This document shows positions 46,779 to 54,970 of a stretch of DNA of 64,000 nucleotides, piece after piece. The position numbers and the translations under genes are program-made. The notes beneath the pieces are model-generated. The model did not search any database, was not told the DNA's origin, and saw only the letters and a list, made by a program, of their open reading frames with translations. Position 1 is the first letter of the stretch. Every line of letters starts with the position of its first letter. The stretch is from Streptomyces fulvoviolaceus (lineage in GTDB: Bacteria; Actinomycetota; Actinomycetes; Streptomycetales; Streptomycetaceae), in assembly GCF_000718165.1 (NCBI RefSeq), contig NZ_JOEY01000033.1, positions 62,001 through 126,000 on the forward strand. The letters run 5' to 3'.

Positions 46779-47654
46779 ATGACGACGAATGCGCCGCGGC
46801 CCGAGGTCCTGCGATACACCGCTTTCTCCAGCGACCCCGATGGCGGAAACCCCGCCGGTGTCGTTCTGGACGCCACCGCCCTGGACGACAGCGACATGCT
46901 GGCCATCGCCGCCGACCTCGGATACTCGGAATCCGCGTTCCTGACCGCGCCCCCGGAGGGCCTCGGCGGCCAGGAGGGGCGGGCGTACAGCATCCGTTAC
47001 TTCAGCCCCAAGGCCGAGGTGCCGTTCTGCGGGCATGCCACCGTCGCGACCGCCGTCGCGCTCGCCGAGCGGACAGGCCCCGGGGAGCTGGTGTTCGCGA
47101 CGCGCGCCGGCACCGTGCCGGTGGAGGTGGCCGAGGAGGGCGGGACGCTCCGGGCCACGCTCACCAGTGTCGAGCCGCACGTCGAGGAGATCGCCGACGC
47201 CGACCTCGCGGAGGCGCTCGCCGCGCTCGGCTGGCCGGCCGCCGACCTCGACCCGGCCTTCCCGCCCCGGATCGCCTTCGCCGGCGCCCGCCATCTCGTT
47301 CTCGCGGCGGCGACGCGCGCCCGCCTCGCGGATCTCGCGTACGACTTCGCGCGCCTCGAAGCCCTGATGCACCGCTTGGACCTGACCACGGTCCAGCTGG
47401 TGTGGCGGGAGTCGGCCGCCGTCTTCCATGTCCGTGACCCGTTCCCCGTCGGCGGCGTCGTCGAGGACCCGGCGACCGGCGCCGCAGCCGCCGCGTTCGG
47501 TGCTTACGCCCGCGATCTCGGCCTGGTCCCCGAGGACGCCGTCCTCACCCTGCACCAGGGCCAGGACCTGGGCCGCCCCGGCGAGCTCACGGTGACGCTG
47601 CGCGCGGGTGACCCGCGCGTCCGTGTCGGCGGCGCGGGAGCTCGCATCAGCTGA
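46779..47654 (+). CDS. PhzF-family isomerase/epimerase
   Basis: 291 aa. It has the PhzF pattern: FSSDPDGGNPAGVV, GYSESAFL (catalytic Glu), RYFSPKAEVPFCGHATVATA and DPATGAAAAAFGAY. Two-fold diaminopimelate-epimerase-like fold. Relatives isomerise trans-2,3-dihydro-3-hydroxyanthranilate or unknown acids; no phenazine genes are nearby, so the substrate is unknown. Confidence 0.9.
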   Translation: MTTNAPRPEVLRYTAFSSDPDGGNPAGVVLDATALDDSDMLAIAADLGYSESAFLTAPPEGLGGQEGRAYSIRYFSPKAEVPFCGHATVATAVALAERTGPGELVFATRAGTVPVEVAEEGGTLRATLTSVEPHVEEIADADLAEALAALGWPAADLDPAFPPRIAFAGARHLVLAAATRARLADLAYDFARLEALMHRLDLTTVQLVWRESAAVFHVRDPFPVGGVVEDPATGAAAAAFGAYARDLGLVPEDAVLTLHQGQDLGRPGELTVTLRAGDPRVRVGGAGARIS

Positions 47655-48010
47655 GGCCGATCTCGGCCCACACCGTCTTGCCGACGGCTCGCTCCGAGAC
47701 TCCCCAGGTACGGGCGAGCAGCGTCACGAGGATCAGACCCCGACCGCCCTCGGCTGTCCGGCTCGTTGACGAAACGGAGTTGGCGGTCCGCGCGGGGATC
47801 ACTGACCTCGATACGCAGCGTGTCCTCCGGGAGGAGCAGGAGGCGCAGCTCGACGAGGTGCTGTGCGGTGTCGTTCGCTTCGGTGTCGTGCGGGTGGCCC
47901 CAGACGGTGAGCTGGTGCGCGGTGAGTCTGCGGGCCAGGCGCGCGCCGCGTGGGGCGGCGCTCAGACGCTGGGTCAGTTCGTCGGTGGGGGTGGAGATTT
48001 CGGCGTTCAC
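47647..48010 (-). pseudogene. degenerate RsbW-like ATP-binding regulator, copy A
   Basis: From GTG 48010 the frame gives VNAEISTPTDELTQRLSAA, then RLARRLTAHQLTVWG, and joins at once to VELRLLLLPEDTLRIEVSDP. The usual intervening N-box (ELxANAVTHG, which holds the Mg/ATP Asn) is missing. One extra base near 47,750 then shifts the frame away from the GGRGLILVT and GKTVWAE endings, which remain readable in another frame. Both defects would kill function. It is nearly identical to copy B at 52.6 kb. Confidence 0.8.
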
Positions 48011-48097
48011 GTGACTGAGCGTTCGGCGACGCTGGGTAGCTGTACGGGTGCGGTGGGTTCGGTGTACGGGTTGTCGGGCGGGAGCGTGCGCGATGGG

Positions 48098-48275
48098 TGA
48101 GGGCGATGTCATGGCCCCGCCGGGGGGCGTCCGCAACCTCACCGACAAGCTCGCGAACGCCCGGGTGACCCACTGGGACCTGTCCCTCGGCGGCGCCACC
48201 CGGAACCCGCACTACGCCTGGGTCCGGGAGAACACCTCGCTCGTCGCGCGGGTGAGGGCGTTCCTCGCCGAGTGA
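48098..48275 (+). pseudogene. C-terminal fragment of an alpha/beta hydrolase (paralogue of the gene at 54,967)
   Basis: The frame reads MAPPGGVRNLTDKLANARVT, HWDLSLGGATRNPHYAWV and RENTSLVARVRAFLAE. It matches the last 55 residues of the intact hydrolase at 54,967-55,806 at about 70-75% by eye, including both stop codons. The nucleophile region (GHSLGG) is absent. It lies directly after ATP-binding remnant copy A and is the scar of an internal deletion. Confidence 0.8.
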
Positions 48276-48285
48276 GGGCGCGTGT

Positions 48286-49671
48286 CTACTGCGGCAACTC
48301 CGCGATCACGTTGAGGTCCTGGGCCCCCGCCGTCCCGATGCCGGACTTCGTCCCGGGAAGCAACAGGCTCGGGCTGTAGGAGTTGCCCGACACCAGCAGG
48401 TCCTTGTCGCCGTCGCGGTCGATGTCGCGCAGGCGGACGAAGAGGCCGAAAATCTCGCCCTCGGTGGGGTCGCCGGGCACGCCCGCCGTCGCGCGGCTGA
48501 ACCACTGGGAGTTCGTGCCGGTGAGGCCGGACCTGCCGCCGCGCAGGACGTGGACACCGCCCGCGTACTTCACGGACCCGACCTGCTCCTCGCGCACGCC
48601 GACCGCGAGGTCCGGGTAGCCGTCGCCGTTGGTGTCGCCGGCGGAGAGGTCGGAACCGAAGGTGTCGTTCTTCGTGGCGGCCGTGGCCACGCCCGAAGTC
48701 GCCTGGGAGAGACGGTACTTCGTGGTCGGCCCGGTGCTGCCGCCGCGCCAGACGACCACGGAACCGGCGCCGCTGCGGTACGCGGTGTCGCTGACCGCGA
48801 GGTCGCCGTAACCGTCCTTGTCGAAGTCGGCGACGACGCCGGTCGGGTCGTAGGCGGGGGTCGAGCTGTTGAGGACCGTGGCCTTGCCGGACTTGACGGT
48901 GGAGCCGCCGCGCAGGAACCAGGCGTCCTGGGTCTGCTTGTCGTTGTGGACGCCCGCGCCTAGGACGTAGAGGTCGGTCGCCTTGTCGTTGGTGACCTTG
49001 CCGGCGACCAGGCCGGTGAATTCGATGACGTAGCTGCTGGTGATGCTCGGGCTGTGCTTGGTGACCTGGCCCGTCGTACCGGACTTGGCGAAGCCGCCAC
49101 GGTAGATGTAGACGGTGTCGGCGCCGGTGGCGACGGCCAGGTCGGCCTTGCCGTCGCCGTTGAAGTCGCCGGTCTCGATCTCGTTGCCGAAGCCCTGGTG
49201 GGAGCTGGCGGTGACCTTGAGGCGGACGGCGTCGGTGCCGGAGAGGCCGGTCTTCGAGCCCCACAGGATGGTGACCGCGCCCGAACCGGGCTTGGTGCCG
49301 ACCTTCTCGCTGCGGTCGGCGACAGCGAGGTCGGCGTATCCGTCGCGGTTGAGGTCGGCGGCGGCGAGGTCCCCGCCGAACCCGTCGGCGTAGCCGCCCG
49401 CGTCACCGGCGGTTCCCGGGATACCCGCGGTGGACTGCGTGAAGGTCTTGGTGGTGGTACCGGGACCGGTGGCCGTCCCGTACGTCACGACGACTCCGTC
49501 GCTGAAGTTGTAGGTGGCGAAGTCGCGGTAGCCGTCGCCGTTGAAGTCGTCGGCGAACTTCGCCGGGGTGGCCGCACTCGCGGCACTCACCGAGAGGGTG
49601 AGCAGTCCGCCGGTCAGGGACACGGCCGTGGCCGTGGCGAGCGCCAGGCGGAAGGTACTGCGCGTGAACAT
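48286..49671 (-). CDS. secreted FG-GAP/integrin-like repeat protein
   Basis: 461 aa. A signal peptide ends near residue 34 (SAASAAT). Six calcium-loop motifs of the form D-x-(N/D)-x-D-G-xx-D-(L/F) are seen: DFNGDGYRDF, DLNRDGYADL, DFNGDGKADL, DFDKDGYGDL, DTNGDGYPDL and DIDRDGDKDL. This is the integrin alpha-type seven-bladed propeller. It is probably an extracellular binding protein; no catalytic motif is seen. Confidence 0.88.
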   Translation of the reverse strand: MFTRSTFRLALATATAVSLTGGLLTLSVSAASAATPAKFADDFNGDGYRDFATYNFSDGVVVTYGTATGPGTTTKTFTQSTAGIPGTAGDAGGYADGFGGDLAAADLNRDGYADLAVADRSEKVGTKPGSGAVTILWGSKTGLSGTDAVRLKVTASSHQGFGNEIETGDFNGDGKADLAVATGADTVYIYRGGFAKSGTTGQVTKHSPSITSSYVIEFTGLVAGKVTNDKATDLYVLGAGVHNDKQTQDAWFLRGGSTVKSGKATVLNSSTPAYDPTGVVADFDKDGYGDLAVSDTAYRSGAGSVVVWRGGSTGPTTKYRLSQATSGVATAATKNDTFGSDLSAGDTNGDGYPDLAVGVREEQVGSVKYAGGVHVLRGGRSGLTGTNSQWFSRATAGVPGDPTEGEIFGLFVRLRDIDRDGDKDLLVSGNSYSPSLLLPGTKSGIGTAGAQDLNVIAELPQ

Positions 49672-49857
49672 GGGTCTCCTGCGGTGATCTGGGTCTGGCG
49701 GGAAGGAGACTCACCGCGCCGGGTAATGGTTGTACCAAGGAGAAACTGGGCGTTTCTCCTTCGAGGGCCGGTACTCGTAATTCACCACCGCTCGTGGCCG
49801 ATCGGCGCCACACTGTGCACCACAGGCTTTAGGGGACGAATCGCCATCGGGGGACAC

Positions 49858-50247
49858 ATGGCCGACGATTCCGTGGATGTGGCGTTGGTCGTGACGCCCG
49901 ATCCGGAGCTCGATCCGGAGGCGGGCGAGCGGGTGGTACGACGGCTGCGAGCCGAAGTCGCCGCTCTGGACGTCGAATCGGTACGTTTCGGGGCCGGAGT
50001 CCCGGCTCCGCCCGGCACGAAGGGCACCGACCCGGTCACCCTCGGCGCCGTCATCGTGGCGCTGAGCGCCTCCGGCGGGGTGTTCGCCGCGCTCATCGAC
50101 ACGGTGCGCGACTGGCTGGGCAGGAGCTCCGCACGGCATCGGGTGTCGGTGACCATCGACGGCGACACGATCGAACTGGACCGGGCGTCGGACGCCGAGC
50201 GCGAGGCCCTGATCGACGCGTACGTCCGTCGGCACACGGGCGGTTGA
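49858..50247 (+). CDS. effector-associated constant component EACC1 protein
   Basis: 129 aa. The N-terminal half is a beta/alpha unit (VDVALVVTPDPELDPEAGERVVRRLRAEVA). A hydrophobic segment follows, DPVTLGAVIVALSASGGVFAALIDTVRDWL, then VSVTIDGDTIELDRASDAEREALIDAYVRRH. This matches the EACC1 family I know as the constant partner of variable effectors (caspases, trypsins, NTPases) in multicellular bacteria. GGGGGA precedes the ATG. It overlaps or abuts the caspase-like gene, so the two form one unit. Its molecular role is not established. Confidence 0.75.
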   Translation: MADDSVDVALVVTPDPELDPEAGERVVRRLRAEVAALDVESVRFGAGVPAPPGTKGTDPVTLGAVIVALSASGGVFAALIDTVRDWLGRSSARHRVSVTIDGDTIELDRASDAEREALIDAYVRRHTGG

Positions 50248-50249
50248 GA

Positions 50250-52601
50250 ATGGGACGCCGTATCGCGCTGCTGATCGCCACGTACGAGTACCAGGACCCC
50301 GGACTTCGGCAACTGACCTCTCCGGCCCACGACGCCGAGGCGCTCGCCGAGGTGCTCCGGGACCCCGCCGTCGCCGGGTTCGAGGTGACGACCCTCCTCA
50401 ACCAGCCGCACCACGTCGTCGGCGAGGCCATCGGTGACTTCTACCGCGACCGCCGCGGCGACGATCTCGCCCTCCTGTACTTCACGGGCCACGGCCTCAA
50501 GGACGAGGAGGGTCGGCTCCATCTGGCGATGTCCAACTCCCGGCGCGACAGCCTGCTGTTCACCGCGCTGTCCGCCGAACAGATCGACCGGGCGATCGAG
50601 GGCTGCGTCTCCCGGCAGAAGGTGCTGATCCTCGACTGCTGCTACAGCGGGGCGTTCGGGGTCCGGGGCACCAAGGGAGACACCTCGGTCCAGGCGCTGG
50701 AGCGCTTCCAGGGCCGCGGCCGTACGGTGCTGACCGCCTCGGACGCGACGCAGTACTCGTTCGAGGGCGACCAGGCACACGGTCACGCGGCACAGTCGGT
50801 GTTCACCCGCTACCTCGTCGAGGGCCTGCGCGACGGCAGCGCGGATCTCGACGGCGACGGGGACATCACCCTCGACGAGCTCTACAGCTACGTCCACGAC
50901 CGGGTCGTCGAGGAGATGCCGCAGCAGCGGCCCAAGAGGCAGGACAACGTCGAGGGCCGCACGGTCATCGCCACCAACATCAACTGGACGCTTCCCGGCT
51001 ACCTGCGCAACGCCGTCGGCAGTCCGCTGGCCAACGACCGGCTCGGTGCGCTCGACGGGCTCGCCCACCTGCACCGCATCGGCAACGAACGGGTGCGCGC
51101 GACCGTCGTGGAGGAGCTGCGCCGCCTCACCGACGACGACAGCAGGACGGTGTCGGGGGCGGCGGGTGAGCGGCTGCGGGGGCTTGTCGTACGGCCGGAC
51201 GCGGACGCCGACGCGGGGGAACAGGAGCAGGCGTCACCGCCCTCGCAGACCGCGCCGACGCCGGCCGCACCACCTCCAACTCCGGCACCGGCAGCCGCGC
51301 CGCCGCAGCCTCGACGCCGGCCCCAGCCCTCGCCCGCGCAACCGGCACGAACACGCGCGCAGACCACCCCGTCGCCGTCCGCGCCGCCACCGAGCCCGGA
51401 CCGGCCGACCCCACCCCCACCGAAATCGGCGCCCGCGAGGTCACTCGCCCTCCCCCGCAGCCACCGGGCCAGGCTCGTCATCGCCGGTGTCACCGCCCTG
51501 GCAGTGGCGGTCACCGTCATCTCGGTGATCCTCGCCAACAGCGGAGGAAGCTCCGACACGAGCAGCTCCGATCAGCCGGCTGAGAACAGCGCGATCACGC
51601 CCGACAAGACCCTCAACCGTGCCGGTACGCAAGTCGAGTTCAGCTCCGACGGCAAGACGCTGGCCACGGACGACGGGCATGCCGTAGGGCTGTGGAGCGG
51701 GGGCACAAGGCCCGCCGCCACGCTCAGCAAACAGAGGCTCAGAGGGTTCAGCCCCGACGGGAAGATCGTCGCCACCCAGGGCGCTGGAGGGACGACGGAC
51801 GGTGTCGAGGTCCGCCTGCGGAACGTGGCCACGGGCAAGACCGTCACCATCCACGCGAGCGGGCGCAACGTGGTCACGGCGTTCAGCTCCGACGGCAAGA
51901 CACTCGCCACGGCGAGCACGGTCGTCGCCGAGGAGTCCGGCCGTGACGTGCCGGTGCAGGTCTGGAACGCCACCGACGGCACCCTCCGCGCCACCCTCAC
52001 CGGCCACACCAACGGCGTCGGGAGCATGGCGTTCACACCCGACGGGACCCTGGTCACCGCAAGCACGGACGGCACGGTTCGACTGTGGAACGTGACCACG
52101 AAGAAGACCACCAAGACCCTCGGAGGTGACAACAATGGCCTTGCCGTCTACGACATGACCCTGAGCGCCGACGGCAAGGTCATCGCCACCTGGGGTGGCA
52201 ATGACGCGATCCAGCTCTGGAACGGGGCGAACGGCAAACTGATCGCCATCCTCGCGGGCCACGACGGCGGCGTGTTCAGCGCTGACAGCGAAGTCTTCGC
52301 CTACGCGGACGACACGGGCGTGCAGCAGTGGAACATCAGCACGGGCAAGGCCGCCCTCACACTCAGTGGTGCTGGAGGTCCGATTGCGTTCGGCCCGAAG
52401 CGGAAGACGCTTGCGGCGAGCGCCCTCAGCTCCGCCCCGACCGTACAGCTGTGGGACGTGACCTCCGGCCGGGTCTATGCCAGCCTGCCGGGCGGGACCG
52501 ACGCCCTGACAGACCTCGCGTTCAGCGAAGACGGCGGAATCCTCGCCACGGCCGACAAGAAGGGCACGGTACGGCTGTGGCACGTCTCCCCTTACTCATA
52601 G
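50250..52601 (+). CDS. caspase-like peptidase with transmembrane helix and WD40 propeller
   Basis: 783 aa. The N-terminal caspase/metacaspase-like domain is about 1-250. His81 is in LLYFTGHGLKDEEGRL and Cys131 in KVLILDCCYSGAFG (catalytic dyad intact). An EF-hand-like DLDGDGDITLDEL (199-211) lies near its end. A 130-residue helical/Pro-Ala-rich linker and a membrane helix (408-429) follow. Then come about seven WD40 repeats to the C-terminus (for example VAFSSDGKTLAT, VRLWNVTTKKT). The start is ATG 50250, or TTG 50244 overlapping the EACC1 stop. Confidence 0.9.
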   Translation: MGRRIALLIATYEYQDPGLRQLTSPAHDAEALAEVLRDPAVAGFEVTTLLNQPHHVVGEAIGDFYRDRRGDDLALLYFTGHGLKDEEGRLHLAMSNSRRDSLLFTALSAEQIDRAIEGCVSRQKVLILDCCYSGAFGVRGTKGDTSVQALERFQGRGRTVLTASDATQYSFEGDQAHGHAAQSVFTRYLVEGLRDGSADLDGDGDITLDELYSYVHDRVVEEMPQQRPKRQDNVEGRTVIATNINWTLPGYLRNAVGSPLANDRLGALDGLAHLHRIGNERVRATVVEELRRLTDDDSRTVSGAAGERLRGLVVRPDADADAGEQEQASPPSQTAPTPAAPPPTPAPAAAPPQPRRRPQPSPAQPARTRAQTTPSPSAPPPSPDRPTPPPPKSAPARSLALPRSHRARLVIAGVTALAVAVTVISVILANSGGSSDTSSSDQPAENSAITPDKTLNRAGTQVEFSSDGKTLATDDGHAVGLWSGGTRPAATLSKQRLRGFSPDGKIVATQGAGGTTDGVEVRLRNVATGKTVTIHASGRNVVTAFSSDGKTLATASTVVAEESGRDVPVQVWNATDGTLRATLTGHTNGVGSMAFTPDGTLVTASTDGTVRLWNVTTKKTTKTLGGDNNGLAVYDMTLSADGKVIATWGGNDAIQLWNGANGKLIAILAGHDGGVFSADSEVFAYADDTGVQQWNISTGKAALTLSGAGGPIAFGPKRKTLAASALSSAPTVQLWDVTSGRVYASLPGGTDALTDLAFSEDGGILATADKKGTVRLWHVSPYS

Positions 52602-52938
52602 GGCGAGCTCGGCCCACACCGTCTTGCCGACGGCGCGCTCCGAGACTCCCCACGTACGGGCGAGCAGCGTCACGAGGATCAGGCCCCGGCCGCCCTCGCT
52701 GTCCGGCTCGTTGACGAAACGGAGTTGGCGGTCCGCGCGGGGATCACTGACCTCGATACGCAGCGTGTCCTCCGGGAGGAGCAGGAGGCGCAGCTCTGTC
52801 GTTCGCGTCGGTGCCGTGCGGGTGGCCCCAGACGGCGAGTTGTTGCGCGGCGAGTCTGCGGGCCAGGCGCGCGCCGCGTGGGGCGGCGCTCAGACGCTGG
52901 GTCAGTTCGTCGGTGGGGGTGGAGATTTCGGCGTTCAC
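52596..52938 (-). pseudogene. degenerate RsbW-like ATP-binding regulator, copy B
   Basis: Starts GTG 52938 with VNAEISTPTDELTQRLSAA and RLARRLAAQQLAVWG, then loses 17 bases compared with copy A after the GTDAND region. Its frame ends in PPAPPGGHAAYRGQ. The GGRGLILVT and GKTVWAELAL endings survive in other frames. The N-box is missing here too. The stop overlaps the caspase gene end. It is divergent from the XRE gene, the usual place for the ATPase in whiJ-type loci. Confidence 0.8.
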
Positions 52939-53035
52939 GTGACTGAGCGTTGACCAGGGGCGACCTGGCGACGGTCCGTAGTCGTACGAGTACGCCCGGC
53001 CGGTGTACGGGTTGTCGGGCGAGAGGGTTGCGGGC

Positions 53036-53890
53036 GTGAGCGAGCAGGGTCCGGAAACACCTGCGGAGGCCGAGGGCACGACGGGGCTCTTCACGGCCCT
53101 GGGCAAAATGCTCAAGCTGCTGCGTGAGCGGAAGGGGCTGACCCAGAAGGAGTTCGGCCAGATGGTGGGGTACGGCCCCGACGCGATCTCCGCGATGGAG
53201 CGCGGGGTGCGGGTGATCCGGCCGGAGGTTCTGGAGAAGGCGGACGAACTGCTGAACGCCGGGGGGCTGTTGAAGGAAGCGATCCCTGAGCTCAAGGAGG
53301 CGATGGCCAAGGCTCGGACTCGGCATCCGGAGTGGTATCGGAGTTATGCGGGGTTGGAAGCGGAGGCGGGCGAGCTGCACTTCTATGCCAACCATGCGGT
53401 GCACGGGCTGCTCCAGACCGAGGATCACGCACGGGCCGTGTTCGCCAAGCGGCGGCCGTTCCTCGACGAGGAGACAATCGAGAAGCGTGTCGCGGACCGG
53501 CTCTCCCGGCAGCAGGTCTTCGAGCGTCGGCCTGCACCGATCGTGAGTTACGTCCTCGAAGAGGTTGTGCTGGACCGGCCGATCGGCGGGCGTCGGGTGC
53601 ATGCGGACCAGCTTCGGCGCATGGTGCACGTTGGGCAGATGCGGAACGTCGAGATCCAGGTGATGCCGACCGGGCTGGAGGAACACCCCAACCTGGGCAG
53701 CGCGTTCAACCTGTTGGCGCCCAAGGGACACGGTCAGGTGGCGTACACGGAGGCCCAGGGGCATCCCCGGCTGATCACCGATCCGGAAGAGGTCCGGAAG
53801 ATCGCAGACCGCTATGGGATCATGCGAGCGATGGCGCTCTCCCCCTCGGAGTCCCGGAAGTTGATCGAGAAGAAGCTGGAGGAGCTATGA
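53036..53890 (+). CDS. XRE-family regulator with DUF5753 (WhiJ-like)
   Basis: 284 aa from GTG 53036 (GAGAGGG upstream). An N-terminal helix-turn-helix spans about 18-80 (LLRERKGLTQKEFGQMVGYGPDAISAMERG region; motif partly quoted). The DUF5753 part includes YANHAVHGLLQTEDHARAVF and HPNLGSAFNLLAPKG, ending LSPSESRKLIEKKLEEL. Such proteins pair with DUF397 proteins and with an anti-sigma-like ATPase in developmental regulation. The ATPase partner here is broken. The stop overlaps the DUF397 start (ATGA). Confidence 0.9.
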   Translation: MSEQGPETPAEAEGTTGLFTALGKMLKLLRERKGLTQKEFGQMVGYGPDAISAMERGVRVIRPEVLEKADELLNAGGLLKEAIPELKEAMAKARTRHPEWYRSYAGLEAEAGELHFYANHAVHGLLQTEDHARAVFAKRRPFLDEETIEKRVADRLSRQQVFERRPAPIVSYVLEEVVLDRPIGGRRVHADQLRRMVHVGQMRNVEIQVMPTGLEEHPNLGSAFNLLAPKGHGQVAYTEAQGHPRLITDPEEVRKIADRYGIMRAMALSPSESRKLIEKKLEEL

Positions 53891-54135
53891 ACGCCGAGCA
53901 GCTCACCTGGTTCAAGTCCAGCTACAGCGACGGCGAGGGCGGCGACTGCCTGGAGGTCGCCTACACCTGGCGCAAGTCCAGCTACAGCAGCGGCGAAGGC
54001 GGCGAATGCCTCGAACTCGCCGCCTGCCCCCACACCATCCACATCCGCGACTCCAAGCACCCCGAAGACAGCAGCCCCACCCTCCACCTCACCCCCTCCA
54101 CCTGGACCGCCTTCCTCACCGGCGTTCTCAACTGA
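53887..54135 (+). CDS. DUF397 protein with duplicated motif
   Basis: 82 aa. The DUF397 signature W-x-K-S-S-Y-S-x-G-E-G-G-x-C-L-E appears twice in tandem: TWFKSSYSDGEGGDCLEVAY and TWRKSSYSSGEGGECLELAA. This is followed by the usual IHIRDSKHPED and TWTAFLTGV ending. Ordinary DUF397 proteins of 60-70 aa have one copy, so an internal duplication of about 20 residues occurred. It works with the upstream XRE protein. Confidence 0.88.
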   Translation: MNAEQLTWFKSSYSDGEGGDCLEVAYTWRKSSYSSGEGGECLELAACPHTIHIRDSKHPEDSSPTLHLTPSTWTAFLTGVLN

Positions 54136-54167
54136 ACGTCGGCTGCGGTCCGGGCCGGAGCCGGGCG

Positions 54168-54440
54168 ATGCGCCCCCTCTCGGCGAAGCGGATCCAAGTG
54201 TCCGCGACCCGGGGCCGTTCCAGAGACCTGCTGCGTTCTGCGGACATGGCGATCGCCGAAGCACGCCGCCGAGCCACACGCGACGAGCCCGCCATCGTCA
54301 CGATCGGGGATGTGACCAGGGTGGCATCCCAGCACCATGGGCACCTCTTCGTGGATCACGAGGAGGCAGCGGACGCCCTCCGCCAACGCTACGAGGCCGC
54401 CGGCTGTCGGACGGACTGCACGACCGACGCGTTCAACTGA
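54168..54440 (+). CDS. hypothetical 90-residue protein
   Basis: Open from ATG 54168 (GGAG nearby; a later ATG at 54246 is also possible). The protein is soluble and alpha-rich; visible parts are DMAIAEARRRATRDEPAIVT and FVDHEEAADALRQRYEAAG. No family recognised. It lies between the DUF397 gene and the NTF2-like gene in a gap of almost 400 bases, and its coding status is uncertain. Confidence 0.4.
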   Translation: MRPLSAKRIQVSATRGRSRDLLRSADMAIAEARRRATRDEPAIVTIGDVTRVASQHHGHLFVDHEEAADALRQRYEAAGCRTDCTTDAFN

Positions 54441-54523
54441 CTCGGTCGAAACACTCCGCAAGACCAGCCTGGATCACGCGATAGTGATCGCTGACCGCTT
54501 GTGCGTACTACTGAGGAGGTCAC

Positions 54524-54970
54524 GTGAGCCTGAGCCCGCGCGAGGTGTTTCTCCGGCTTGTTCGCGGAGTCGCAGACGGGGAAACCGACGAGTTGCCCGA
54601 CCTGTACGGCGAGGTCACCGACGTCCGGCATCCGATGGCGACTCCGGCGTCCGAGCCGTTGACGAGTCGGCGTGCGCTCCGGCCGCACTTCAGCGTGCCA
54701 CCGGAAGTGCGGGAGTCCTTGCCCAAGAGGCGGGTCGTCGATGTCGTCGTACACGAGACCGCCGATCCTGAAGTGATCGTCGCCGAGTTCGCTTATGAGT
54801 TCACGTCACCGGACGGCTCCCCGGCCAAGGTGCCCTGCGTCTTCGTCATGCGGGTCCGGGACGGTCAGATCATCGAGTCACGCGACTACATCGACCCGAT
54901 CCGTACGTACACGGCGCGTGGGGACCTCGGCCTCCTCATCGCGTCGTTGCGGAAGGACGCACCGAGGTGA
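54524..54970 (+). CDS. NTF2-like (SnoaL-type) protein
   Basis: 148 aa small alpha+beta barrel. It begins with LSPREVFLRLVRGVADGETDELPDLYGEVTDVRHP (partly quoted) and ends FVMRVRDGQIIESRDYIDPI, typical of nuclear transport factor 2-like ligand-binding or isomerase proteins. It has an excellent ribosome site (GAGGAGGT) before GTG. The stop overlaps the hydrolase start (GTGA), so the two are made together. Substrate unknown. Confidence 0.82.
   Translation: MSLSPREVFLRLVRGVADGETDELPDLYGEVTDVRHPMATPASEPLTSRRALRPHFSVPPEVRESLPKRRVVDVVVHETADPEVIVAEFAYEFTSPDGSPAKVPCVFVMRVRDGQIIESRDYIDPIRTYTARGDLGLLIASLRKDAPR

Noticed and set aside
48111..48275. Independent small gene of 54 codons
   Set aside because: It matches only the C-terminal end of the hydrolase at 54,967 and lacks the nucleophile; it is better read as a broken copy.
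50250..52601. WD40 or caspase gene being a pseudogene because of the nearby degenerate repeats
   Set aside because: The frame is open throughout, the catalytic His and Cys are present, and the WD40 repeats are regular to the stop codon.
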